A stretch of 64,000 bases of DNA from assembly GCA_030440445.1 (NCBI GenBank), contig CP098528.1, positions 1,364,001-1,428,000 of the forward strand, given 5' to 3'. Source of the DNA: Halomonas sp. KG2 (GTDB taxonomy: Bacteria; Pseudomonadota; Gammaproteobacteria; Pseudomonadales; Halomonadaceae). Position numbers and translations under genes: made by a program. Shown here in pieces: positions 17,146-24,622 of the stretch. Positions within the stretch are counted from its first letter, which is position 1. Each line of letters opens with the position of its first letter. The notes below the pieces were generated by a model. It ran no database searches. It saw only the letters and a list, made by a program, of their open reading frames with translations, and had not been told where the DNA came from.

Positions 17146-17489
17146 TAGTGACCCCCGCGAGGCTGGTTCATCAGATAGTCATTGATGCGATTAACCTGTA
17201 CTGACGTTGCCCGCTGGTTGGCGCTAATTTCAGCCAGTAACACGTTGGTTTGAGACATTTGCTCTTGCAACTTGGACAGGTCTTCGTGACTCGGCAGACG
17301 CTCCATTTTGTGCTCCAGGTTCACCACTTTCTTCTCGACGCCATCAATGCGTTCTTGGGTGCCTTTAATAGCGGTTTGGCTGGCACGGTGCTTGTTCAGC
17401 CAATAGATGTAGATCGCCATCGCTCCCATAAACAGCGCCTGCGAAATATCGAATAGCAGCTTGGCGGCTGCCCAGTTGATGACATCCAC
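17145..17489 (-). CDS. DUF2730 membrane-anchored coiled-coil protein (Mu gp25-like)
   Basis: 114 residues from GTG 17489 (AAGGGGA upstream), giving a product with one N-terminal membrane helix (LFDISQALFMGAMAIYIYWL) and a coiled coil (RIDGVEKKVVNLEHKMERL). Layout resembles Rz-type spanins and the DUF2730 family that follows the lysis genes in Mu-like phages. Confidence 0.8.
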   Translation of the reverse strand: MDVINWAAAKLLFDISQALFMGAMAIYIYWLNKHRASQTAIKGTQERIDGVEKKVVNLEHKMERLPSHEDLSKLQEQMSQTNVLLAEISANQRATSVQVNRINDYLMNQPRGGH

Positions 17490-17499
17490 TGCATTCCCC

Positions 17500-17700
17500 T
17501 TATGGCAGGTTCTGCTTGATAGCGCGTGCAATACCTGCACCTGTGGCAGTGCCTGCCGCCAGTAGTGCAAACACTCCCTGGGGAAGTGCGACTTCCCATA
17601 GCGGTAGAACCGCTTCCAGGGTGCCGAACACGGTGGCAACAAGGCTCAGCCGTACTGACCACATGCGGTGCCAATTACGGGCATCGTCAATCAATCTCAT
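17500..17700 (-). CDS. Holin-like protein
   Basis: 66 residues with two hydrophobic segments (LSLVATVFGTLEAVLPLW and GVFALLAAGTATGAGIA) and short charged ends, the form of small class II holins that follow the endolysin gene in Mu-like phages. It would permeabilise the inner membrane for lysis. No experimental support is possible here. Confidence 0.7.
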   Translation of the reverse strand: MRLIDDARNWHRMWSVRLSLVATVFGTLEAVLPLWEVALPQGVFALLAAGTATGAGIARAIKQNLP

Positions 17701-17712
17701 GGCGCTTACTCC

Positions 17713-18069
17713 TTAAAAGCGGGCAGGGCCGCTTGTGCGGGTGTCTACGTGGGTGAAGGTGTTGTAGCGGCCAACACTGGCGGTGGGGTGGTGTGCCTCG
17801 ACGTAGTCGGCAACCACGGCAGGTGAAATACCCTGCACGCGAATATCTGCCGCACGGCCAAACACATGCTGGCTATTCGGCGCACCGCCAACTCGGCGGT
17901 TATGGTTAGCACAGCGACAGCCGCTATTGATAACAACAGGGGCGTCGAAGTGGGTGCGGATGTCCTCCAGCAGCATCAGGGTTTCAAGGTCGACGGTGTC
18001 GAAGCCGCAGCCACATTTGCAGGCAAATTCACGGCGGCTGAAATGAGTAGAAAGGTCGTCACGGGGCAT
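17713..18069 (-). CDS. Endolysin, D-Ala-D-Ala carboxypeptidase-like (peptidase M15)
   Basis: 118 residues with the M15A motif set: REFACKCGCG near the start, SGCRCANHN, SQHVFGRAADI and THVDTR, supplying the zinc-binding His/Asp/His ligands. It cleaves peptidoglycan cross-links for lysis. It is the first gene after the 18.07-18.23 kb gap, which probably carries a late promoter. Confidence 0.88.
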   Translation of the reverse strand: MPRDDLSTHFSRREFACKCGCGFDTVDLETLMLLEDIRTHFDAPVVINSGCRCANHNRRVGGAPNSQHVFGRAADIRVQGISPAVVADYVEAHHPTASVGRYNTFTHVDTRTSGPARF

Positions 18070-18191
18070 GGCGAGAGAGCCTCATTGCGGGTGAGCGTAA
18101 GCACAGAGCAGTGAGGTTCAGGCTAGAGGGGATTGGCTATGCGGCGGGAATCAAGCGGTTTAGGAGTTTTGAAAGGCCAGAAAGAAAACAA

Positions 18192-18215
18192 CCCGCCGTG
18201 GCGGGTTTGTTGGAC
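18192..18215 (-). terminator. Terminator of the lipoprotein moron
   Basis: Inverted repeat AACCCGCC / GGCGGGTT followed on the minus strand by GTTTTCTTT, a good intrinsic terminator 20 bp after the lipoprotein stop. It separates the moron from the lysis and structural operon. Confidence 0.75.
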
Positions 18216-18229
18216 GGAGCGTTTGCCAA

Positions 18230-18559
18230 CTAGGCATCAGAGCAGTGGCGGCTCCATAGGCTATCGAAAGTATTCCAAGAATTCTCCAAATACACACGAT
18301 CAGACTTAGGCTGGCTGACGAAGCGCTGAAAGCCGACATATCCGCCATAGGCATTTTTTCCATTTACTTCGCCGCATACCGTCACTACTTCAAGCTCGAG
18401 CACACTCGTTTTTTTTATTTCGTTTATGTTGCGAAACTCTGCAGAGCTAGGGTCGCGAAGCTCGTTTGAAACGTCCGCTTTTGCCTTCTTAATATCCCCT
18501 GATTCGCATCCTGCCAGCAGCGTAGCGGTTAGTACTACCATCCCTGCCAATGCTTTCAT
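18230..18559 (-). CDS. Phage-encoded lipoprotein (moron)
   Basis: 109 residues with a signal peptide and lipobox (LLAGC, Cys18) and then a soluble domain with DPSSAEFRN, VCGEVNGKNAYGGYVGF, a pattern also seen in small bacterial lipoproteins. It is placed alone between mor and the lysis genes and has its own terminator. Surface lipoproteins of prophages often block receptors of related phages, so superinfection exclusion is a reasonable guess, not shown. Confidence 0.75.
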   Translation of the reverse strand: MKALAGMVVLTATLLAGCESGDIKKAKADVSNELRDPSSAEFRNINEIKKTSVLELEVVTVCGEVNGKNAYGGYVGFQRFVSQPKSDRVYLENSWNTFDSLWSRHCSDA

Positions 18560-18589
18560 GTTTGTTCCCCTAACTTAGTTGAGGCTAGC

Positions 18590-19024
18590 TTAGCCGTTTG
18601 CGCTGTCGCCGAAAAGATCTGACTGCATCCGGGCGCGTGCCAGCTTTCGCTGCTCGCCGAGGATGCTATAGATCTGCGCTTCGGTCAGGTCGTAGTCTTC
18701 GACTAACTGAGGGATGTTATCGCCGGTGTGGCGCTCCCATATTTCACGGTCTCGTAGGGCGCGGTCAAGCTGTCGTCCCTGGGGCACGTAAAGGCTACGG
18801 CCACCGGCGAACGAGCTAATCGCACGCACTGCGGCAAAGGCGCGGCTGCGGGCTACTTTCGGCTCATCACCGGCGCGAATGTGAGCGTTCTCAACCACGG
18901 TTAGCATGTCTGATAAACCCTGTGGCCACTTCTTTAGGATCTCGGGGTCGAGGTAGTCCAGGGCATCGGTGGGGATGCCGAAGCCTAGATCTAGGTTGTC
19001 TACCTTATGCTTATGCGAGGTCAT
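18590..19024 (-). CDS. Mor-family transcription activator
   Basis: 144 residues. The C-terminal half matches the Mor/C fold: dimerisation helices followed by a helix-turn-helix (LVEDYDLTEAQIYSILGEQRKLAR). Mor binds the middle promoter and recruits RNA polymerase. No separate C-type late activator was found, so this protein may drive the late genes directly, as in B3/D3112-type phages. Confidence 0.88.
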   Translation of the reverse strand: MTSHKHKVDNLDLGFGIPTDALDYLDPEILKKWPQGLSDMLTVVENAHIRAGDEPKVARSRAFAAVRAISSFAGGRSLYVPQGRQLDRALRDREIWERHTGDNIPQLVEDYDLTEAQIYSILGEQRKLARARMQSDLFGDSANG

Positions 19025-19433
19025 CGGGGTACCGTCCTTGCCGTTTGGCGTCGATGATCAGCCCTGTCATCAGGCGGTGTAGCTGGTCATCGTCCAGCCA
19101 GTCCACCCGTTCAACGCTGAACATGCGTTTCGCCATGCTGTCGGCGTAAGCCCATGGGCGCTGTGCGTGGGTGAGCATCGCTTCGATCTTGCTCATCACG
19201 TTCTGGCGTGAGCGCGGCGGGCGGGGTGCTTTACGACCTGCCTTTTTGGCGGGCTTGGGCTGAAAACCTAACCGCCGGAACTCGTGCATCACACCGCCCA
19301 CGGTGCGGTTGGTGAGTTCTTTGGCACTGCTCACGCCCGCCGTGCGGGCGAGAATGGCGCGGTAATCCTCATCGCTTAGGCCAAGTTGCGCCTTGGCGAT
19401 ATGGATCTGTGCCAGCTTGCCTTTGCTGATCAT
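19011..19433 (-). CDS. GemA / gp16 family protein (DUF1018)
   Basis: 140 residues with the family N-terminus (IHIAKAQLGLSDEDYRAIL) and the C-terminal WAYADSMAKRMF and DDQLHRLMTGL segments. In Mu, GemA affects host DNA supercoiling and gene expression during replication. Overlaps the mor start. Confidence 0.88.
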   Translation of the reverse strand: MISKGKLAQIHIAKAQLGLSDEDYRAILARTAGVSSAKELTNRTVGGVMHEFRRLGFQPKPAKKAGRKAPRPPRSRQNVMSKIEAMLTHAQRPWAYADSMAKRMFSVERVDWLDDDQLHRLMTGLIIDAKRQGRYPDDLA

Positions 19434-19840
19434 GACGCTACCTCGCTACTCACCAGTTCCATGTCTGGGAAGTTCTTTTTCAGGTGGCTGATCAGCGTGC
19501 GCGGGCTGTTCCACGTTGGGCCGTATGCCACTGTTATAAGCTCCACCATCTTGTCGGCCTGTTTCTTGCCAAATACTCGTTTGAGCTTCGGATAATCTTT
19601 CAGCTTGTAGAGGCGACTTGTGTGAGGACGGAAGAAACGCGCTTCGGGGTGCTTAGGTGCGCCGTTCTCACCCGTTGAAAACCATTCTCCTTTGATATAG
19701 CCGTTCACGTAGGTCTCAATGACCAGCCGTTCACCCTTGCCAAGTCGCTTCTGAAAGTCCACTTCATAGCCGTCAGCGTTGATCGTGGCACGGCCAAAGA
19801 CGCCCGAGAGTTGTTCTTCTAGTTGCTTCCATTTATTCAT
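19430..19840 (-). CDS. Early phage protein of unknown function
   Basis: 136 residues with a basic, mixed alpha/beta sequence (RLVIETYVNGYIKGEWF, then FGKKQADKMVELI). Joined to both neighbours by ATGA-type overlaps. No family recognised; expected in the replication/early cluster. Confidence 0.65.
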   Translation of the reverse strand: MNKWKQLEEQLSGVFGRATINADGYEVDFQKRLGKGERLVIETYVNGYIKGEWFSTGENGAPKHPEARFFRPHTSRLYKLKDYPKLKRVFGKKQADKMVELITVAYGPTWNSPRTLISHLKKNFPDMELVSSEVAS

Positions 19841-20535
19841 GACACCACCTCACCGATCTGGGCGTGGCGGCTGCCGTTCACGCCCTGGTGGAAGCTAACT
19901 TTTTTGCCATCTTGGTAGCCCTGGTGAATGGCACCATAGTCATGGCTGCGCATGCCCTTGGTGTTATCGCGGGTCTTCATGGTTTCCAGGTCATTCCAAC
20001 GCTTGGCTTTGTAGGCTTCCACGATGGCGTTTTCGGCCTCGGTGAGCTGATGGCGTGTTACCTGCTTAGCCACTGCGTTGATCCAGGCCTGTGCGTATAA
20101 GTCGCCACGGCGCACCTTGGTGTTCCGCTTTAGTCGCTTATTGAGTGTGGCCAAGAAGGCCGTGCGGTCGCGCTTTAGCTGTCGGCCCAGCACTTCAAAG
20201 GCGTAGCCCGCGACTTCGGCAGCGCCATTTAAGCCATAGAACTCAACGTTAAGCGCCCATCGCTCACCGTCGTAAACCTGTTGGTAAACCGTCTCAGCGC
20301 CGAAGGCACTGGCGACCATAGCGCCCAGCATTGTGATGTATGCTGGGGGCGTTTTTACCGCACCTGCTTTAGCGGTGTGGCTGCTCACATCGCTCATGGC
20401 CACGTCGTCAGTGGTGACCCCGTGAATGGCCATCAGCTTCTGCGCCTGGCGCAATGCGGCGGCGGCTTCATTGGCATTGCTCGACTTGGCAAGCCGTAGG
20501 CACTTTTTGATTTTGTCTAACGCTTTGCTGTCCAT
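19837..20535 (-). CDS. DUF2786 / DUF7168-like protein
   Basis: 232 residues. The N-terminus (KIKKCLRLAKSSNANEAAAALRQAQKLM) is the DUF2786 helical pair; the C-terminal part with LYAQAWINAVAKQV corresponds to the domain that accompanies it in phages. Function unknown; frequent in early regions of transposable phages. Confidence 0.85.
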   Translation of the reverse strand: MDSKALDKIKKCLRLAKSSNANEAAAALRQAQKLMAIHGVTTDDVAMSDVSSHTAKAGAVKTPPAYITMLGAMVASAFGAETVYQQVYDGERWALNVEFYGLNGAAEVAGYAFEVLGRQLKRDRTAFLATLNKRLKRNTKVRRGDLYAQAWINAVAKQVTRHQLTEAENAIVEAYKAKRWNDLETMKTRDNTKGMRSHDYGAIHQGYQDGKKVSFHQGVNGSRHAQIGEVVS

Positions 20536-20604
20536 TTCTCTCCCCTTGGCTGCTCATCAGTGCAGGGCCACCACGCCCAGCAGACGCCCCGAAGGGCGTT
20601 TCGC

Positions 20605-20805
20605 TTAGTGAATGGTTTTTGGAGTGGCTTGATCTAGCCGCTCCAGTTCTTTACGTATGGCTTCCATTGCAACAATTGCGAGGTGGTGAAACAGTTTTGC
20701 TTGGTCAGTGCTGCCCTCATCGGAGTTAAGACTGGTGGTGCAAACCGTGGGGATGCCGTTTTCATCAAGGCCCAGCCTTATCACGCTTTTGACTTCCATA
20801 TTCAT
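20605..20805 (-). CDS. Small early phage protein
   Basis: 66 residues with a beta-strand start (VKSVIRLGLDENGIPTV) and a helical end (LFHHLAIVAMEAIRKELERL). Overlaps the upstream gene as ATGA. Family not recognised. Confidence 0.6.
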   Translation of the reverse strand: MNMEVKSVIRLGLDENGIPTVCTTSLNSDEGSTDQAKLFHHLAIVAMEAIRKELERLDQATPKTIH

Positions 20806-21044
20806 GCAGCACCTCGGTTAGCGCGGTGGGTGATGTGGCAGCGGTACTGGATGCCTGCCGCTGTGTCAGAGTCACGCAGGTAGTCGTTCACTACGTTGAC
20901 CTTTGGGCCGTACACCTTGCGCGCTACGTTTAGGGCTGCGGCACGGTGGGTGGTACCCGTGGCACGCTGGCCGCGCAACGTGCCGACAAAGCCACCGATC
21001 GCGGGGCTAACGCTGATGGAAGACGCATTCAGTACGGTGCTCAT
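20802..21044 (-). CDS. Small early phage protein
   Basis: 80 residues, basic, with a Gly/Arg-rich middle (GGFVGTLRGQRATGTTHRAAALN). Start and stop overlap its neighbours by four bases, supporting translation. No family recognised. Confidence 0.6.
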   Translation of the reverse strand: MSTVLNASSISVSPAIGGFVGTLRGQRATGTTHRAAALNVARKVYGPKVNVVNDYLRDSDTAAGIQYRCHITHRANRGAA

Positions 21045-21199
21045 TGGGTCACCTCATCGACCATGTTCTCGCTAGCCCAACGCCAAGCGCTGTGCTTCCA
21101 GCCGCGCGGCGGCGGGTTCTGCTTTAGCCACTGCTTGGCTTGCGCGGCACTGATGCCACGCTCTTGGAGTTGGTAGAAATAGGCGCACTTGCTGGGCAT
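21041..21199 (-). CDS. 52-residue early phage protein
   Basis: ATG at 21199, stop at 21041 overlapping the next start as ATGA. The product has a cysteine near its N-terminus (MPSKCAYFYQLQERG), a short helix (ISAAQAKQWLKQNP) and a Trp-rich basic end (RGWKHSAWRWASEN), plausible for a nucleic-acid-binding or phage accessory protein. It fills the gap between DUF3164 and the next small gene. Confidence 0.6.
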   Translation of the reverse strand: MPSKCAYFYQLQERGISAAQAKQWLKQNPPPRGWKHSAWRWASENMVDEVTQ

Positions 21200-21201
21200 G
21201 G

Positions 21202-21834
21202 TTAAACTCCCGCGATATCTAGGCTGATTGGCTTGTATTGGTCGGTGCTGCCAATACGCTCATAGATGCGGATGTACGATTTCGAGCCCGTGACCTGAAC
21301 CGCATCGCTGATAGCGTCCATGGCCTTCAGCCAGCGCTTGTCCTGGATGTTCAGGCGGCGAAGGCCTAGCACTTGGCCGGTGCGGATGTTGCCCGCTGTA
21401 TCGACGCGGAAGGCGTCTTGAACGATAGTGGCCACCTCTGGGCGAGCGTCGGTTGTCCAGTCGCGCAGGCAGTCTTCAATCAGGCCTTTGGCAGCCTGTA
21501 AGCGCTCATCAAAGGTGATGGTTTCGGAGATGGCGCGCTGCACCTTGTACTTGCCGCAGAAGCTGACTAGCTGCACGTTGCCTTTCTTACCGCCGATCTG
21601 AACGTCGTACTCCTGGGCGGAGGTCTCAACCAGCGCGGCAATCTCGCTAAATACATCGCTCTTAAAGTCACGGAGCTGGTCGCGAAGCTCACAGGCGCGG
21701 TCAACAATCGAGAGCACTAGCTCATCGCGCAGCTTGTCGATCTCTTTGATCTGCTCTTCGGGAATTAGGCGGCCCTTAGCATCCATGCGGAAGCCTTCGG
21801 GGACTTGCTGGGTGTTGATAGCTGGGGTGTTCAT
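21202..21834 (-). CDS. DUF3164 family protein
   Basis: 210 residues with the typical VPEGFRMDAKGRLIPEE opening and the RLNIQDKRWLKAMDAI segment near the C-terminus. DUF3164 proteins are conserved in early regions of Mu-like phages; biochemical role unknown. Confidence 0.88.
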   Translation of the reverse strand: MNTPAINTQQVPEGFRMDAKGRLIPEEQIKEIDKLRDELVLSIVDRACELRDQLRDFKSDVFSEIAALVETSAQEYDVQIGGKKGNVQLVSFCGKYKVQRAISETITFDERLQAAKGLIEDCLRDWTTDARPEVATIVQDAFRVDTAGNIRTGQVLGLRRLNIQDKRWLKAMDAISDAVQVTGSKSYIRIYERIGSTDQYKPISLDIAGV

Positions 21835-22235
21835 ATTCCGGCTCCTTTACGGGCGAAGTTGGCGCTGCGGTTACGGGCGTTATGGCGGTGATGGCGTAGC
21901 GGTTCTATAAACGCACCGTTGCGCTGACGAATGGCTTTGTTGTTGCCTAGTGCCAACAGAAATTCTTCCCAAACTGCATAGACCCCCGGTAGCTCACACG
22001 GCTCTTCAACGGTTGGTTCGCTGGTGGTCGGTGCTAAGCCGGTATCCCAGGCATGCCATAGGCGCAGTACGACGTTGTTTTGGGCAGGCAACAGCGGCAG
22101 CGGTGCAAACGCCAGGTGCTCGTAGCGGTCAGGCGCGGCGAGGTACTGCTGCAAAGTGATGCCGTGGCCTTTCAGGTAAAGCGCGACGTAGCGGTCGGCG
22201 TAGTACTCCAAGTAAGCGTCGGTGTAGGTGTTCAT
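21831..22235 (-). CDS. Early phage protein of unknown function
   Basis: 134 residues; N-terminal YLEYYADRYVALYLKGHGITLQQYL, proline-rich middle, basic C-terminus. ATGA overlaps on both sides. No family recognised. Confidence 0.6.
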   Translation of the reverse strand: MNTYTDAYLEYYADRYVALYLKGHGITLQQYLAAPDRYEHLAFAPLPLLPAQNNVVLRLWHAWDTGLAPTTSEPTVEEPCELPGVYAVWEEFLLALGNNKAIRQRNGAFIEPLRHHRHNARNRSANFARKGAGI

Positions 22236-22870
22236 GATTGATCCCCTTGGCTGTCGACCGCTTTCAGCAGCTCCGATAGGCGCTTAGGCGCGTTGGCTTT
22301 CTCTGCGGTTTTATTGTGTTGTTGTTTTTTGCCGTTGCTGGCCACATGCGCCTGGCGGGCGGCCATGCGTTTATGTTCAGCAAGCACGTCATCGGTAGAA
22401 CGCTCGCGCAGTGGGGCGGCGGCGGTACGGTTTGCGGGCTGTTTGGCACCACTACGTGCCTGCTCTTCGCGCTGCTTTTCCACTTCACCTGCGTGGCGAT
22501 CAGCGCAGTTGGCCACCACTTCATATAAGTAGCCGTGGCCGCTTAGCGGTAGGTTGCTGGGTGGGCGTTCCAGCAGTTGATCAAGCGCCATGACCCACAC
22601 CTTTAAAGGCGCTTCCCGCGTGATGCCTTTGCGTTCAATTACGCCGCTGGTGATGGTTTCTTTCAGCTCGGTAAGCAGGCGGGCACTTTTGGCGCTGGCC
22701 AAGGCACGGCTAGCAGGCCGGAACATGCCGAGGTAGCGCACGATGCGGCTGCTCAGTAGCGAGGGCATTTCCAACGCTGCCGCTAGCGCCTGGTTGTGTT
22801 CGCCCTGGGTGACGAAGGCGGTCATATCGCCGCTCATACCGCATTCGGGGCAGGTGGCTTTAAGGGTCAT
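22232..22870 (-). CDS. Early phage protein with N-terminal zinc ribbon half
   Basis: 212 residues. It begins with CPECG, half of a possible zinc ribbon, then a helical central domain (LLSSRIVRYLGMFRPASRALASAKSARLL) and a basic disordered tail. Resembles proteins seen in early regions of Mu-like phages, function unknown. Confidence 0.65.
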   Translation of the reverse strand: MTLKATCPECGMSGDMTAFVTQGEHNQALAAALEMPSLLSSRIVRYLGMFRPASRALASAKSARLLTELKETITSGVIERKGITREAPLKVWVMALDQLLERPPSNLPLSGHGYLYEVVANCADRHAGEVEKQREEQARSGAKQPANRTAAAPLRERSTDDVLAEHKRMAARQAHVASNGKKQQHNKTAEKANAPKRLSELLKAVDSQGDQS

Positions 22871-23247
22871 TGGTCGTCTCCCTGGCGATCTGGGTTATGC
22901 GGGCAGGTTTGGCAGTGTCGCCATAACCGCATGGCGGGCGGGTTATGAGTGGGCGCTGGGCGATCACGGTAGTCGCGGCATTGATCAACACTGATGGTGC
23001 GTTGCTGTGCTGGGCACTGAAGACCGTCTAGCGCTGCCAGCACCTTCTTTTCGATGCTATCGGTAGAGGGGCTGGGGTAGCGGTTCGCCAGTGCCAAAGA
23101 GACCGCTGATCTGGAGACGCCGATGCGTTCACCGGCCATCTTGCGATTTGTGGCGCGTACCTCTGTAGCGAGCAGAGTGATCCAGCGCGGCGGCTCTGCT
23201 CCCCAGTTGGATATATCCACGGCGCGAGTGCGGCGAATGGCGCTCAT
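22867..23247 (-). CDS. Helix-turn-helix early phage protein
   Basis: 126 residues with an HTH-like segment (NRKMAGERIGVSRSAVSLALANRYP) at about residues 34-58 and a cysteine-containing C-terminus (CQTCPHNPDRQ). Probably DNA-binding; target unknown. Confidence 0.65.
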   Translation of the reverse strand: MSAIRRTRAVDISNWGAEPPRWITLLATEVRATNRKMAGERIGVSRSAVSLALANRYPSPSTDSIEKKVLAALDGLQCPAQQRTISVDQCRDYRDRPAPTHNPPAMRLWRHCQTCPHNPDRQGDDQ

Positions 23248-23861
23248 GGTTCACCCCCTTCGGTCTTGGTCACTCGCGAGTAGACGACTTCGCCTGTGTT
23301 AGGGTCGAAGAGTTGCTGTGTGCGCCGAATTTGCGGGGCAATAGGGCCAGTCCAACGGCTGACGTTGAACCGGTAGCGCGCATTGACGGCTCCTGTGCCT
23401 GCTGTAGCGGGTCTGGTGATCGTCACGTAGTTGGCGTAGGTGAGAAAGCGAAGGTACTCAATGGCTGTCTCATGACTGACAGATACGTCAGGGGTGCTGG
23501 CTGCATCAGCCAGTTCCGCTGCGGTGCATTCACCAATGATTTTGAGAGTCCGCCACATCTGTTCCCGACCAAGGGGAGGGGGGCGCGTACCGTCACGCCG
23601 CACACGAGGGGCCTCGACACCGATGTCGTTAATCAGGGTGTAATATCGAGACCCTCCTTTCGGGAAATGTGTGCATTCGATAAAGCCAGCCTTCCTGAGG
23701 CCTTTAAAGTAGTCGCGGACGCGATTCTGCGAGGCTTCAACAGCAATATGCTCCCAGATGTCTGTGATACAGAAAGAGCGATCTTGAGTATGGAAGCTGC
23801 GGATTGCCTCCCACATCGCTTGTCGGTCACCCTTCAAACCTTGTGCAGTGAGTTTTGCCAT
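23244..23861 (-). CDS. Early phage winged-helix protein
   Basis: 205 residues from ATG 23861, just after the MuB stop at 23864; a longer in-frame extension would overlap mub. Two winged-helix-like regions are visible, one around VRDYFKGLRKAGFIECTHF and another around TAIEYLRFLTYANYVTITR. Probably a regulator or replication accessory protein; not recognised further. Confidence 0.65.
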   Translation of the reverse strand: MAKLTAQGLKGDRQAMWEAIRSFHTQDRSFCITDIWEHIAVEASQNRVRDYFKGLRKAGFIECTHFPKGGSRYYTLINDIGVEAPRVRRDGTRPPPLGREQMWRTLKIIGECTAAELADAASTPDVSVSHETAIEYLRFLTYANYVTITRPATAGTGAVNARYRFNVSRWTGPIAPQIRRTQQLFDPNTGEVVYSRVTKTEGGEP

Positions 23862-23863
23862 CC

Positions 23864-24583
23864 TTAACCCCTCCGTGCCGGCGGCTGGCCGGTGTGGATC
23901 TCGCGCTCGCCCCATTCCCGCAGGCCGACCATCGTCCAGCCTTGTACGCTGGCTTCTGAGTGGATCTGGTAGAGGTTGACGGCAACTCGCCGCAGGCAGC
24001 CTTTCACGCGATCATTCACGGCTTCCAACAGGTCGTCGTCGATCTCTATATCGGGATAGCTTTTATCAGCTAGGGCGCGGACGTCATCTAGGCTGGCGGC
24101 TTGGGCGGGTACCCATTCCAATACGCGGTTATGCAAACGTTCTAGCCGTGCCATGCTGGCAGGCACGCGCTCTTCACCGATTAAAATCAAGGTGCCTTGG
24201 CTGGCGTTATAGATGTCGGTTAATACGTTGGCGGCGGCTTTGTCGATCACGTACTGGACGTCATCAATAATCAATGGTCGGCCCGAGCGGCTGAGTTGCT
24301 CGGCGATCTGGTCGACCATCTCGCTCAGGGTTTTCATGGGGATGATGCCCATCTCACGCAGAATGGCGACCACGAACGCTTTCTTAGTCCAGCTTTCGCG
24401 GCACTCGACGTAATAAGCACGGTGCATATTGGCGGCATAGGCCGCTGCTAGGCTTTTGCCGTAGCCGCTGGGGCCGTACATGACCACTAGGCCAGGCAGT
24501 TCTGGCGGGCGGTTCGCAGCACTTTCGACAGCTGCCGCCAGTAGCCCGACGTTCGTGAGTGGTACAATGGTGTTGACGCTCAT
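23864..24583 (-). CDS. Transposition ATPase (MuB-like)
   Basis: 239 residues of the AAA+ MuB type. Walker A GPSGYGKS at 37-44 and Walker B LIIDD at 104-108. It binds target DNA, delivers it to the transposase and gives target immunity. Lacks the long N-terminal HTH of Mu's own MuB, as in B3-type phages. Confidence 0.92.
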   Translation of the reverse strand: MSVNTIVPLTNVGLLAAAVESAANRPPELPGLVVMYGPSGYGKSLAAAYAANMHRAYYVECRESWTKKAFVVAILREMGIIPMKTLSEMVDQIAEQLSRSGRPLIIDDVQYVIDKAAANVLTDIYNASQGTLILIGEERVPASMARLERLHNRVLEWVPAQAASLDDVRALADKSYPDIEIDDDLLEAVNDRVKGCLRRVAVNLYQIHSEASVQGWTMVGLREWGEREIHTGQPPARRG

Positions 24584-24622
24584 ATCAGTTCCTTAATTGC
24601 TGCGGGTGTCATGGGCCGTGGT

